Shown piece by piece: positions 21,316 through 34,400 of a DNA stretch of 64,000 nt. The notes under the pieces are model-generated. The model saw only the letters and a program-made list of their open reading frames with translations. It did no database searches and was not told the origin of the DNA. The position numbers and the translations under genes were made by a program. The stretch spans positions 1,364,001-1,428,000 of the forward strand of contig JPHH03000002.1 in assembly GCA_000750105.3 (NCBI GenBank), given 5' to 3'. The stretch comes from Tolypocladium sp. Sup5 PDA-1. Its lineage: Eukaryota; Ascomycota; Sordariomycetes; Hypocreales; Ophiocordycipitaceae. How positions within the stretch are numbered: position 1 is the stretch's first letter; each line of letters opens with the position of its first letter.

Positions 21316-22311
21316 ATGGTTTCAGGCGGCGCCCCATTTCCAGTGCTCGCGCACCCCTACCGCTCCCCAAATCGAGGCACCTGTGCCTACGAGATGGGAA
21401 ACATGTCGTCGCGAAATGCCGTCATCTTCATCGGCGGCCTCAAAGACGGCCCTCACACTACGCCATATATCCGGACGGTGGCAAAGCAGCTGGAGGCGGC
21501 TAGCGAGCTGAGTTACTCCGTCTTTGAAATCCGCTTGAGAAGCTCTTTCATCGGATTCGGAACTTCAAGCCTCAAGGAGGACGTTGACGACATATCTGCC
21601 CTCGTCAAGTACTTGCGCTCGCTGGGCAGGGAGAAGATTGTCTTGTTTGGCCATTCGACCGGCTGCCAAGTACGTTCAGCCGGTTGCCCATTGCTCGCTT
21701 TCGTCTCTCACATCTGACTGTGACAGGACTGCATGGAATATACGCACTACGCCAAGCACCACAACCTGCCTGTAGATGGCTTCATCCTTCAGGCACCCGT
21801 CTCAGATCGAGAGTCTCTTGAGGTTGTCTTCCCAGACTACCAAGCCAGCCTTGACCTTGCCGCCAAATGGATAGCCGAGGGGAGGGCAAACGATTGCCTT
21901 CCGAATAACATGGTTCCCGGTGTTCTTGGTGCGCCAGTGTCGGCGTATCGGCTGCAGTCGCTCTGTGCGAAAGGGTAGGAACACGTACAAGCACGCCCGT
22001 CTCTTGACCTGCACTGATACATTCTCAGGGGCGACGATGACTACTTCTCTTCTGATCTGGACGACGAGACGGTCTCGCGGGTTTGGGGCAGGTTCAAAAA
22101 GCCAGTGTTGGTGTTGCACTCGGAGAAAGACGAGTTTATTACGGACAAGATCGACCAGGAGGCGCTGAATAAGAGGTACCGCGATGCGAATCCTCTTGTG
22201 AGCTCACTGTCCGGACTGATCCCCTGTACGGGCCATACAGTCTTGGGAGATGAGGCTCGGCAGTGGCTGGCGCAGAGAGTCGTTGAGTTTCTGCGAACGC
22301 TGGACAAGTAA
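21316..22311 (+). CDS. DUF1749 alpha/beta hydrolase
   Basis: Exons are 21316-21669, 21727-21974 and 22029-22311, giving 294 residues. The protein has the fungal DUF1749 layout: NAVIFIGGLKDGPHTTPYIR near the N-terminus, the nucleophile elbow GHSTGCQ with Ser114, and GHTVLGDEA with a candidate catalytic His270; DEFIT after VLVLHSEK supplies a likely acid. The family includes SidJ-type enzymes that hydrolyse fusarinine siderophores, but no siderophore genes are adjacent, so the substrate is unknown. Splice sites (GTACGT/GACAG and GTAGGA/TCTCAG) join in phase and yield an uninterrupted fold. There is no signal peptide, so it is probably cytosolic. It lies upstream of and co-directional with the ABC transporter gene, 756 bp away. 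Confidence 0.9.
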
Positions 22312-23067
22312 ACCACGTCGCAGCTAATATGACATCCGCTGTACGGAAGCAAGACCGGTCAATGGAGTCACCAGAGGGAAAACCCTTTTGTTTAGTGGAA
22401 GACCCAACACCAGACATATACATTCAAGTTGATCAAGTACGCCACGTGGACTATCTGGATGCAATCATATGCAAACATAGAACGTTTTCAGTAGTGTTTG
22501 TCGTCGACGTAATGCTAAGCCAACAGCTTCAGGGTAGCTGTCGCCCTCCAGCGCTGCCAGGCAACGCACCTACTCGTAGGTGGAGGTACGGAGTACGGAG
22601 TAGGTACTGCACATCTCCGATAAACCCGACGCCACCTGATTTTGTTAGCGGCGACCTGCCTGTAACTCCAGTTCGTCATCGCAGCACCATCCCAGCTTCA
22701 GGTGGGGAACTGCCTGGACCGTCGTTTGTGTCGTCGTATGTTAGCGCCGCAGCTGACAAAGCGCCACCGTCTGAGAGGATGCTTTCGTACCTATTCCTCG
22801 GTCGCCAGATTTTCATCGGCATAAAGCCTTTCTCGACCCCGGCTTCCCGTCTTTCGTCGTGAGACTCATGTCCAGAGCTCTCTAGGTAGCGACTGTCGTC
22901 ACCGTCGCATCGCCGTGCCGCCCCCGCAGACGCCTCTGCCCCCCGACCGCGCGACCCTTGCCGACATCGCACCGAACCCCGACGACCCGAACGCCTGAGC
23001 ATGTGGTGACGGCTGCGACTCTAGCTCCGCGATATCAGGAACCAGGACCCGGACCAGGATCCCGACC
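22312..23067. other. intergenic, promoter of the ABC transporter
   Basis: This holds a CACGTG element at 22443-22448 and a dispersed-motif copy, GGTACGGAGTACGGAG, near 22586-22602. The pyrimidine- and CG-rich stretch after about 22880 is probably the transporter leader. Confidence 0.5.
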
Positions 23068-26000
23068 ATGGACCCGTACAGCGAGCAGCAGGTCCTCCTG
23101 CGGACCGGCTCGTTCTCGGGCCTCAGGCCGCTGCAGGAGCTTGGAAGCAGCTACCTCGCGGCCTCGGCGTTCAAGCAGCCCTTCTGTGGCAACGAGGAAG
23201 GATGGGGGCCGATGAGCCCGCACCGCTACGACTTTACGCCCTGCTTCATCGATGTCGGTGTTGCAGCTGTGTCTGTGTTTGGACTCGTGCTGGGGCCAGT
23301 CGCCATCTGGTGGCTGCTCAGCAAGAAGCAGCAGCTCGAGCAGGGGACCGCCAAGAACATTCACTTCTGGGTCAAGCAGGTGAGTTGACGCCAGAGACCC
23401 AATTCACGCCGGCAGCTAACGGATGGATTCGATTGCAGACCCTCCTCGCCGCGCTCATCGCCGATATTGCCGTTCAACTTGCCATACAGATCATCAATTT
23501 TCCACGCATTTGGTATGGCGACTTCCGAGTATGGACGACCATCCTCACGATCCTCTCCATGCTGGTGATATTCTCGATACAATGGATTGAGCACTCGCGA
23601 CTGAGGCATGCGAACGGCGTGGTGCTCTTTTACTGGCTGCTCCTTATCATCTCGCTCGCCGTCAAGTTGCGCTCCCTCATCTCCCAGCAGCTCTACGACA
23701 GCAACCTGCCATACTTCATCACCTACTGTGTTGGATTTGGATTTGCCGTGGTCGAGTTCCTCGTTGAGTGGCTGTGGCCCCGTGCTACTGCGCCCAGCGG
23801 CTACGAGGCCATCTCGGAGGATGGCGAATGCCCCGTCGAGTACGCGACTGTCTTCTCTAAGCTGACCTTTTCGTGGATGACCCCTTTGATGAGATATGGC
23901 TACAAGGTCTTCCTCACGGAGAATGACCTTTGGGGTCTTGCCAAGTCGGATCAGACGAAGAACACGGGAGAATCCTTCGAGCAGGCCTGGAGCCATGAGC
24001 TCAAGAACCGCCCAAACTCGCCATCCTTGTGGCTTGCCCTGTTCAGAGCATACGGCGGGCCTTACATGTTTGCCGCTCTCTTCAAAGTCGGAAATGATGT
24101 GGCGCAATACATCCAGCCCCAGCTTCTTCGATTCCTGATCGACTTTGTGGCCTCATACGGCCCACATCGCGTTCCGCAGCCCATCATCAAGGGCGCGTCG
24201 ATTGCACTGGCCATGTTTGCCTGCGCTGTTTTCCAAACCAGCATGATAGTAAGTTGCTGCTGTTGCTTCCCTGGATACTGGCCGAGCTGACAATGTTCCC
24301 AGCATCAATATTTCCAGCTGGCGTTTGAGACAGGAATGCGAATCAAGGGTGGCCTCGGATCCACCATCTACAGGAAGTCGCTAAGACTGTCCAACGAGGG
24401 CCGGTCGTCAAAGACGACTGGTGACATTGTCAACTACATGGCCGTGGATGCCCAGCGTCTGCAAGATCTCACGCAATTCGCTCAGCAGGCCTGGTCAGCA
24501 CCTTTTCAGATCATCATCTGCATGGTTTCGCTCTACAACCTTGTGGGGTGGTCCATGATGGCCGGAATTGTGGTCATGATTGTCATGATGCCCGTTCAGG
24601 GTTTTGTCGCCAGGATCATGAAGAACCTGCAAAAGGACCAGATGAAGAACAAGGACGCCAGGAGCCGGCTCATCAACGAGATCATCAACAACATGAAGAG
24701 CATCAAGCTGTACGCCTGGGGCTCTGCCTTTATGAACAAGCTCAACTTTGTGCGAAACGAGCAGGAGCTCAAGAACCTGCGAAGAATTGGTGCCACTCAG
24801 GCATTTGCCAACTTCACCTGGAATACCGCCCCGTTCTTCGTGTCTTGCTCGACCTTCACCGTCTTTGTGCTCACCCAGGATCGCCCTCTGACGACTGATA
24901 TCGTCTTCCCTGCCCTTGGTACGCCCCTCCCCTCCCCACTCTCCTTTCTGTGTGAGGCTGTTACTGACTTGTATATGTAGCGCTCTTCAACCTCCTGACA
25001 TTCCCTCTCGCGGTCCTCCCTATGGTGATTACTTCCATTGTCGAGGCCTCGGTTGCTGTTGGCCGCTTGACTTCTTTCCTCACGGCCGAGGAAATTCAGC
25101 CGAATGCTATCATAGTCAAGCCAGCGCCCGAGCAACTTGGCGAAGAGTCCGTCATCATTCGTGACGCCACTTTCTCCTGGAACCGCCACGAGAGCAAGAA
25201 TGCGCTCAAGGACATTGACTACACCGCATACAAGGGAGAACTCTCTTGTGTTGTTGGCCGAGTCGGTGCTGGCAAGTCGTCCTTCCTCCAGAGCATTCTC
25301 GGAGATCTCTGGAAGGTGAAGGGCACCGTGGAAGTCAGAGGAACGGTCGCGTATGCATGCCAGCAAACCTGGATTCTAAACGCTACCGTCAAGGAAAACA
25401 TCGTGTTTGGATATCGATACGATTCGGAGTTCTACGACAAGACTGTCAAGGCCTGTGCCCTGCTGGATGATTTCGCTCAGCTGCCTGATGGCGACGAGAC
25501 CGTTGTTGGCGAGCGTGGCATTTCCCTTAGCGGTGGCCAAAAGGCTCGTGTGGCTTTGGCTCGTGCTGTGTATGCCAGAGCAGACATCTATCTCATGGAT
25601 GATGTTCTGTCTGCTGTCGATTCCCATGTTGGCAAGCACATCATCGACAATGTCCTGGGCCCCCGTGGATTGCTCTCCACCAAGACCCGGATTCTGGCGA
25701 CCAACGCCATTGCGGTTCTGCGCCAAGCCAGCTACATCACCCTCCTCAAGGATGGCGAGATCACCGAGAAGGGCACATACAACCAGCTCGTCTCGAAAAA
25801 GGGCCTTGTTGCTGATCTGTTGAAGACCGCTGGCCAAGATTCGAACGGTAGTGGATCTAGCAGCTCGAGCCCCCCGTCCAGTGAGACGTCAACAGTCATT
25901 GAGCCCGAGACCACCCAGGACAAGGAAGAAATGGAAGAGGCTCTTGAGGATGTTCCTGAAATGGCACCAATTAAGACTGGGTCGTCCATGCTGGACAAGC

Positions 26001-28448
26001 CTCGATCCAGCAGCATGGCAACCCTGCGACGAGCCAGTACTGCCAGCTTCAACGGTCCTCGAGGCAAGCTCACCGACGAAGAAGTTGCTGGAAGCGCCAG
26101 GACCAAGCAAGCCAAAGAATTCGTCGAGCAGGGCAAGGTGAAGTGGTCTGTCTACGGCGAGTATGCCAAGGAGAACGACCTGACGGCAGTCGCTATTTAC
26201 ATGGTGGCCCTGCTCGCTTCGCAAACAGTGAATATTGGTAAGCGCTTTGACAACTGATAAAACGGCAAGCCTCTAACCTCTTAACTCTGTCTTCAGGTGG
26301 CTCTGTGTGGCTGAAGATATGGTCCCAACATAACCAGGACACTGGTTCAAACGACCACATTGGAAAGTACATTGGCATCTACTTTGCATTTGGCATTGGA
26401 GCTTCTGCCCTTACGGTCATTCAAACCCTGGTTCTGTGGATCTTCTGCTCCATCGAGGTTCGTACTACGGCAAGAGACGCATCGAACAACGAATACTAAC
26501 AAGGCCATAGGCATCCCGAAAGCTCCACGAGCGGATGGCGAATGCGATTTTCAGATCTCCAATGTCTTTCTTCGATACCACTCCGACGGGTAGAATCTTG
26601 AACCGATTTTCTAGGTATGTCCTGACGTAGCTGGAGTCATAACAGAAGTCTATGCTGACCATTAGCCAGTGACATTTACCGGGTTGACGAGGTTTTGGCT
26701 CGCACGTTCAATATGCTTTTCGTCAACGTGGCCAAGTCCGCCTTCACTCTGGTCGTTATCTCAGTTTCCACGCCGGCCTTCGTTGCCTTGATCATCCCTC
26801 TCAGTCTTACCTACTACTTGATCCAACGGTACTACCTTCGGACATCCCGCGAGCTCAAGCGGTTGGACAGCGTCAGCCGCAGCCCAATCTATGCTCACTT
26901 CCAGGAATCTCTCGGCGGCGTCACCACGATTCGGGCCTACCGTCAGCAGCAGCGATTTGAACTCGAGAACGAGTGGCGAGTCGATGCGAACCTGCGCGCG
27001 TATTTCCCTTCCATCAGCGCTAATCGTTGGCTGGCCGTCCGTCTCGAGTTTATTGGAGCTATCGTCATTCTTGCCGCTGCAGGCTTTGCCGTCATCTCTG
27101 TGGCAAACCACAGCGGGCTGAGCGACGGTCTTGTCGGTCTTGCCATGTCGCAGGCCCTCCAGATTACGACGTCGCTCAACTGGATCGTGCGCCAGACCGT
27201 CGAGGTCGAGACGAACATCGTGTCCGTGGAGCGGGTCCTCGAGTACGCGAGACTTCCTAGCGAGGCACCCGAGATCATCGCTGGCAAGAGGCCACCTGTT
27301 GCCTGGCCCGCAAAGGGCGAGGTGGACTTTAGGAACTACAGCACGCGATACCGTGAGGGATTGGATCTCGTGCTGAAGAACATCAACTTGGATATAAAGT
27401 CCCACGAGAAGATTGGAGTCGTTGGCCGAACCGGGGCCGGCAAGTCGTCTCTCACTCTGGCTTTGTTCCGGCTTATCGAGCCGGCAACTGGCAACATCAA
27501 CATCGACAACCTCAATACATCGTCGATTGGCTTGCTGGACCTGCGACGTCGACTCGCCATCATCCCGCAGGATGCAGCTCTGTTCGAAGGAACCGTCCGG
27601 GACAACCTGGACCCTGGGCACGTCCATGATGATACGGAACTCTGGAGCGTCCTCGGTGAGTACCACGCTGCACAAAGCACGACTTGTATCTCCAGACTGG
27701 CATGCTGACGTGTTTGCCGCAGACCACGCGCGTTTGAAGGACCACATCGCCAACTTGGAAGGTGGTCTTGAGGCTAAGATCAACGAAGGAGGTGAGTTTA
27801 CATCACGCGGAATCTCTTTCTTAGCTTTGTCCCATTATGGAATTGTTGTACGGACATGTGCAAGTGGCTGCCGCCTGCGAAGTGGGACATATCTGTACGC
27901 CGTGATTCGTGATCACGGGCTGTCCGAGAGCTCTGTCCTACTCGGAATGCGGCTGTCACTGGAAGCAGAGTCTCTTGTACGGCCGCCATGCGCATACGTC
28001 GGGCTCGTGGCCGAGCAGAGCACATTTACGCTGCTGCCTCGCCGGCACTTCGCCCCGGCTCTGCCCGCTCAAGTGCCTATCCAAACTCGTATGCTCCAGA
28101 CGCTGACACAGGCTACCAATAGGCTCGAACCTCTCCCAGGGACAGCGCCAGCTCGTGTCCCTCGCGCGCGCCATGCTCACCCCCTCCAACATCCTCGTGC
28201 TCGACGAGGCCACGGCCGCCGTCGACATCGAGACGGACGCCATGCTCCAGGCCACGCTCCGCTCGCCGCTCTTCTCCAACCGCACCATCATTACCGTCGC
28301 GCACCGCCTCAACACCATCCTCGACAGCGACCGTGTCGTGGTGCTCGACAAGGGCGAGGTGGTCGAGTTCGACACGCCTGCCGAGCTGTTTAAGAAGCAG
28401 GGCGTGTTCCACGGCCTGATGAAGCAGGCCGGGCTCGAGCTCGAGTGA
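23068..28448 (+). CDS. YCF1: ABCC-type vacuolar glutathione-conjugate transporter (YCF1-like)
   Basis: This is a full ABCC transporter, predicted to pump glutathione conjugates and metal-glutathione complexes into the vacuole. Nine exons: 23068-23379, 23439-24248, 24303-24918, 24981-26237, 26297-26457, 26511-26614, 26670-27655, 27723-27791 and 28123-28448, giving 1546 residues. An N-terminal TMD0 (residues about 60-250) precedes TMD1. NBD1 has Walker A GRVGAGKSS near 672, signature LSGGQKAR, and Walker B IYLMDD with Asp replacing the catalytic Glu, as is normal for ABCC site 1. A Ser/Glu-rich linker (NGSGSSSSSPPSSETS) with RRAST-type phosphorylation sites follows. NBD2 has GRTGAGKSS near 1338, LSQGQRQ and ILVLDEATA, with the H-loop TVAHRLNTI. 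Eight introns are 54-62 nt up to 67 nt except the last, which is 331 nt. YCF1/Bpt1 subgroup placement is by overall resemblance. Confidence 0.93.
27792..28122 (+). other. unusually long last intron of the ABC transporter gene
   Basis: The donor GTGAGT at 27792 and acceptor AATAG ending at 28122 restore G-G-S-N-L-S-Q across the join. At 331 nt it is about five times longer than the other seven introns. It holds no frame with coding character and no recognised RNA. Confidence 0.7.
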
Positions 28449-31400
28449 GCTTCGTCTACACGCATTGAGAGCCATCTACGGAAGCAACCCGTGTGAGCCT
28501 TATGGCGTGTGAGTAAAAGGGGCGTTGTATGTACAAAAAACCTAGGTTGTCACATATACCAAGCGTTGATGTTTCGAGGACAAAGAGCAGCCCTCGGAAG
28601 GTGTTTTCGTTATAGACTGCCAAATGTCGAAAAGTGGATAATGGAACCTATGTTGTTGCGGCTACATTGATCGAAACCACTCTAGGTATCATCTATTGCG
28701 GAGTGCCATGCAGTTAAACTCCCGCATACGGACAACCCGTGATCCTCAGGTTACCCTTTACCAACACCGTCCGTGACGTTGAGCCATTTCAGGGCGACGA
28801 CCAGCCCGAACGAGACCGGTATTGCCCAGCGCCTGGGCCAAGGGCAGGCGTCTGCGTCTACGTCTCCAATTCTCCGTCCCCGATCCTCGCCAAGCCTCGG
28901 TGAGATACGGATACAAAAGCCCGTTTCTGGCTGGCCCCCGGAACGCCATGCTCCGCGGAATAACAGTGCAAGGCGAGCAAAAGCCTCATCGCGGTCCGAA
29001 CATGCCAGCAGCCTGTTTACCTGCCGGAGAAGCTCGGCCCCAACGAGGCAACCCGTGCGCAGTGCACAAATCTGCAAGCCCAACAGTGCCCGCCGCCGCC
29101 GTCGCCGCCGCCGCTTAGCCGCCACTGTCCTCTCCCCCGTCTTCATTTCAAACCCTTTTGTTCGCTGACGGCCATACAAGTACGTGCTCGTACCTCGTGC
29201 CCCCCGTCTGGTCCAACAGATAGTGCAACGGGGAATGGGGGTTCCCCCATCGCAAACCCCGGGGCCAACAATAGCATCACGATGCCGGGGCTCACCGGGT
29301 GACGTCTCCGCTGGCGGTGGACTCTGCTCCATTGGCCACGCGGGCAGGGCATGAACATGAACATGGGAGGATGGGAGACAAAAACATCGGATGAACAGGG
29401 GGAGGGACGGCCACCGGCGTCGTGGACCCAAGCGCCGTGTAACTTGGCGTTGTGTAACCAACATAATAGAGGGGCGTGAGTGCCCAAAGAGGAGCAGAGG
29501 CGGTCACAGACACGGCTGTAAAATGCAGTGTAGCAAAAGCTAATGTGGCGACCGCCTCGGGTGATGAAAACGAACTCGTAGATGCATCCGATCCCGTGGA
29601 GGGTGCTCTGCCTCTCCTTCTGGCCAGGAGAGCAAAAGCCTCGTCTTGAAGGAACTGCGGCGCGTGGGGGCAAACCCAGGGGGGGTGAGCACGGCTGCTG
29701 TCGTGGCTTCGAGACAGCATTGCCAACAACTTTGTTCGTGTTCCTCGACCACGAGCTTTGCGAGACAAAGTCGCCAATAGTGATGATTCTGTCCAGTGGT
29801 CCACGTAGTCGCGCCAACTCTGCGCTGCCCGTGGGGTCGGCGATGTTGGTAGTCCGTACCTCTTGCGGTCCGTGGACGTTGGTATCGCAAAGACCATGGA
29901 ACTGTGGTTACCAATGGTAATGTAGCCTGTCGTGCGTCCTGTCAAATTATTCGCATCGCCAACACGTACGAAGTACGAGGTAGATGGGAACAGGCCGACA
30001 GAACAAGCGAGGAACAGTGACGCGATGGGTCTTCGATCTGCACAGTCAGTCAACCATCAGTGCTCCAACCACCGCCTTCTGGTCTGTGCAAATAGCGCAC
30101 CCCGTCCGTCCCCCCCTCAATGGCCTCTCAAGGCTCGGCACCGACAGAAGGCTGCAGAGATGCAGTTCTTCTGGCTCGGGCAAAGCGCTGGGACGGGTTC
30201 TTTGTGGCGGCGAGCCGGAACCTCGATCTGGTCATATGCGGAGCAAGGGCTGGATGCCACGGCGCAATGTTGCCGCAGCAGGGCACTCCATCTTTGACGC
30301 CGTGGCACGGTGATGAGACACGCGCCGGGTGCTTCCTACGGGAGGAGACGGCGGGCGATGCTGCACGTCTGTGATGGCAGTCGTGTCTGGCGTTGCACCC
30401 ATGCGGGTTTGTTGGTTGAGAGTACGTCTCTGATGAGAGGCGAGTCAAAACGCTTAGTGTACGGACACGATTTCTCCCAACGTAATAACCTCTGCGGATT
30501 CACCCATGACAGGGGCGAATCATCCAGCTTCGGAAGTTGTCGTTGTCCACTCGGACGAGCCAGCGGCATTGGCAGCACACACCAGTTCAGTTGGTGAACA
30601 TTTTGGTGACATTCGCCTGGGGGACCATTGGGGCGGATCCTCAGGAGGGTTGCACCGGGGACACCAGCCGGCCAAGCAAGTCAATCGCAGGCAGGGGTTG
30701 TAAGCTGACAGGCGGCTTTACGAACCAAGCTGTCGGCTCCAGTGTGCTGACCAGAGAGAACCGAGAGTATTCAGGCTGAACATCGCTGCCCAGGCACATG
30801 GCGAGGAGTCCTGTCCACTAACAGCCTGGGCAATCTCTCATGACACCAGAAGAGAGCAGCGCGTCGTACCCCGTAGTCCGTACTCCTTCCGTACACTGCC
30901 GGGCTTCCTCGCCTCGTCCTTGAGGTTTCTGTTTCCAGTTCGCATGGCAAGGATCCAAGAAAATTATTCTTTGGAGTAGACTCCGGAGGAGCTCTCTCTG
31001 GTGGACTTTGGACCCATAACAAAAGACCAATGGTTTGTCAGGCCATCTTCGCTTGAGTACTCACATCACCAGCGTGTCCAAACCGAGATGGACCCGGTCT
31101 GTCCTCCCCATACCTCGGCTCTTGTTGGACAAGGCAGCTGACATCGCGCCGGTGATGGCGAGTACGCAGCGCAGCAGGTTACTGGTTGAGAGCTGAAGTC
31201 GCCGACTGGCTTGACTCATTCCAGGAAACAGTACGACGAGCAATCCAAGGCCTGGTTCGGAACTGGGCAAGGGGAGCTGAAAAACTACCTTACCGACAGG
31301 CCGGTAAAGTGTTTCCATAAGATGGCGCACACCAACACAAAGCCGAGCTAGGTATGCTCCCAAGTAGCCGGACATTACGTTGCATCTGCTCGTAAGCTTA

Positions 31401-34400
31401 TTACAGGGGGACGTTGGAAGCATCAATCCATCAACTGGACAGCAGAGGCTGCTGGTGTTGGATTATGTACCTTGTTATAAGTGGCCAAAACAACACGGTC
31501 GAAAGCATGTGCTGCTCGCCGCAGAGGAGTTGATTAGAGTTGCAAAAGTCTTGTATGCAGCGTTGCTGATCGAGTCTCCCTGTCGAGGACTGCTGCCCCA
31601 ATGTCTCGCCACCCACCTTGCAGGCGGGGAGCACCGGGAATATACCCGTCGTGCGCCACCATGGCATCAGCGCCGAATGGCAGACAGCGACGGGGGGCAA
31701 GAGAGGCCGTGCGTACATACGAATATGTAGTTATCAACCTTGCCCTGGTCCAGGAAAGCTGGGTCAGCACAGTCAAGATGCACTCATCCAAGCCGGCAAC
31801 CGGCCAACCAGCCAGCCATTCTCTCGTTGTACGTGCGAGTAAATGGTGGTGTGCCCCAAGAGCTGGCATGATTGGTTAGCAGGGTGACAGTCGGCAATGC
31901 TCGAGATCGAAATGGTGCAAGGTAGTAAGATCCACGGCCGTAAAAGCTTGGTTGCAAGGGACAAGCAACGGCCAGGCCACTGACTGGGTCTGCCTCCTGG
32001 ATCACCGTCACACACATCGGCAATTCGCGACGGGGCCCCGCTGGGAGATCTGGACTCCCTTTCAGGATTTGGATGGACAGATGATAGCAGCAGGGTCGCA
32101 GGCGGCGTCAAACCTATCAGCCTGCAGCCCGGCACCGCTGTGGCTTGGCGATCAGTGCATATTTCATGCAAGGTCGTTCGGGAACTTGTTGTTCACGCGC
32201 GTGGAGGCTGAGGCGAGCCACAACCGAGCACCTAGCCATCACATCATTCCCCTTGGTTAACGGAAGCGTAAGTTACGTACTCACAGAGTAGGAGCAAGCA
32301 TAAGGTACTCCGTAGTACATACCAAGCAATCGAACCGGCGGCCTTTGCACAGACACGTGCGGGGCTCAAGCTGCCCTTTGAGACAAGGTCGACGACGACA
32401 AATTCCAATCCAGTACTCCGTACGGACTACTCGTAGAGTCCCTCTGTGCCCTCCTGACCAACCCTGTCCCATGTCGCGCAAGAACTTCCGCCAAAGCCCA
32501 GGGGTGCGGAACTGCATGGCGTTGGCTATGTACGTACGAAGTACTCGAGAGCCCTGGAAGCACAGTAGCCTTTCCGCGAGTGCTGTTGGTTTGCGTTTAG
32601 TGTAGTCCGTATCCGTAGTTTCCTCGAAGAATCTATAATTGCTTCTTGGATGCCTGCACGCTGACTCGAAGAGGCAAGCTGGGCCATCCGTTGTTATGGT
32701 ACCTATGCACTGTAAGCGCGGGACGGGACGCGTAGAGCAAGCTCCACCCGGCCGGGAGGGACGAGATGACCAGAACCGGCCCAGACGGTGCGGTGCGGTG
32801 CGGTGCGGGACACGGAGCATCACGTTCCCGAAGCCGTGGCTTGTCTGCGAGCAAGCCATTGCTCCCAGCGGCTTTATACTCGTAATTCATATGCGCACAA
32901 AACGCCTTGTAACTTATGAAGTACAGGCTCATCGAGATCTCGGCGGACAGCGCCGCATGCATGAGGATGGTCGCCGAAGGCTTTCGGCTACTTGGGGAGC
33001 GACACTGGGGAAACAGGCGTCATCTCGCTGCTCCTCTTCTTGGGCATAGTCGCGTCCGGCACATGTCTGCTCGATGGTGGAAGTGGCAGGCTGGCAGCCA
33101 TATTGACGGGCAGTCGCAGCGCTATGACGGCGTTATTCCTTGTGTATAGCTGATGACTGGCTCAGGGCCCCAGGAGCGCTGATCTGACACACTGCCAGAC
33201 TAGCCCAGGTCGGTGATAAGCGTTGGTTCTGCTGCCAGGGCCGACTGAGGGCGCCTATCCTCCTCGATGGATGACCAACGGCCTGCTAGTGAAATAGGCG
33301 CTCTCGCGCTCTTTGGTTGCGCCTATTCACTCTCCTACTCGCCACAACAGCGCAACGGCGCCAGCTCCCCCGCAGTGGCTGGAACCAGCTTAGCAGGGAT
33401 TGAGGGAGAGTTTGGCACAGCATATTGGGTGCTAGTCCGTAAGGAGTAATTGTTGCTTGTCCTTCCTATATGTCCCCCACGTAAGGTTGGCTCCATCCAG
33501 CTTGCAAGCCTCATGCTCAGCGGAAGGCACAGCTCTCGGGCTGAGGCAAGGTTCGGAGAGCTGGGAACGTGCACGGAGTACGGATACGGAATGCGCACAT
33601 GTTCTTAGCAAGCAATCGCTGGGAGCTGGCGTCTAGCATCAGGTTCTCGCAACTGGTGCTCATCGGCTTTGCATGGAGAACGGATGTACGCCGGCGTCAG
33701 GCTAAGGCCCCGAGCCGTACCGCGACCCACCGAGGCAGCTGGTTCGCCGTCGACGGCGCAGCCCGTGCCAAGCCAATACAACGTAAGGGCCGGTGTACTC
33801 GTACTCGTAGGTGCTGCGTCCTGTCTTCTGGACCGTCCCAACGCCGGCGAGCGGGAGCGCCCCTTCAAGTGGCTGTGCGAGGTTGCATGTACGTACTCGT
33901 ATGTACTCCGTACGAGTTCCGTACCCGCGCGGGCCTCGTTCCAGCAACTGATCTGTTGATCTCGCCTGCAGATGGGGGTGGGCGGCTGCTGTGCCCTATC
34001 GACATCCGGCAGTCCGCGATCGAAATGCACAGCGCATGCATGCCGCTGGATTGAGCAGGGCGAGGTGCCAAGTACGGACAGTGATGCAAGCTCTTGAGAT
34101 ATTACGTACCTCTACGTCCGTAGTGCGTACTCCGTATTGGGCGGCGCGAAGGCGTGAGCGAGGATGTGAGCAGTTGCTGAACCATTTCAGCACTGGCGAC
34201 CGAGACAGGTCACCATTGTCGTCTTGTCTTGGTGTTGTAGAGGAAGACGAGGAGACAAGCGGATAGAAGAGGAGAACGCACTTGGGTTGAAGCGGGCAGG
34301 TGATGGAGGCGATGCAGGCGATGGAAGACCTCGGGAAACTGGGAGGAAGTCATGCTCGTAGCCCAAATTAGGTAGGCATCTGTGGCAGTCACCAGTGAGG

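Noticed and set aside
28751..30053. Overlapping minus-strand frames of 224-253 codons
   Set aside because: Composition is not protein-like, no introns or family features join them, and adjacent frames are equally open, as expected for GC-rich non-coding DNA.
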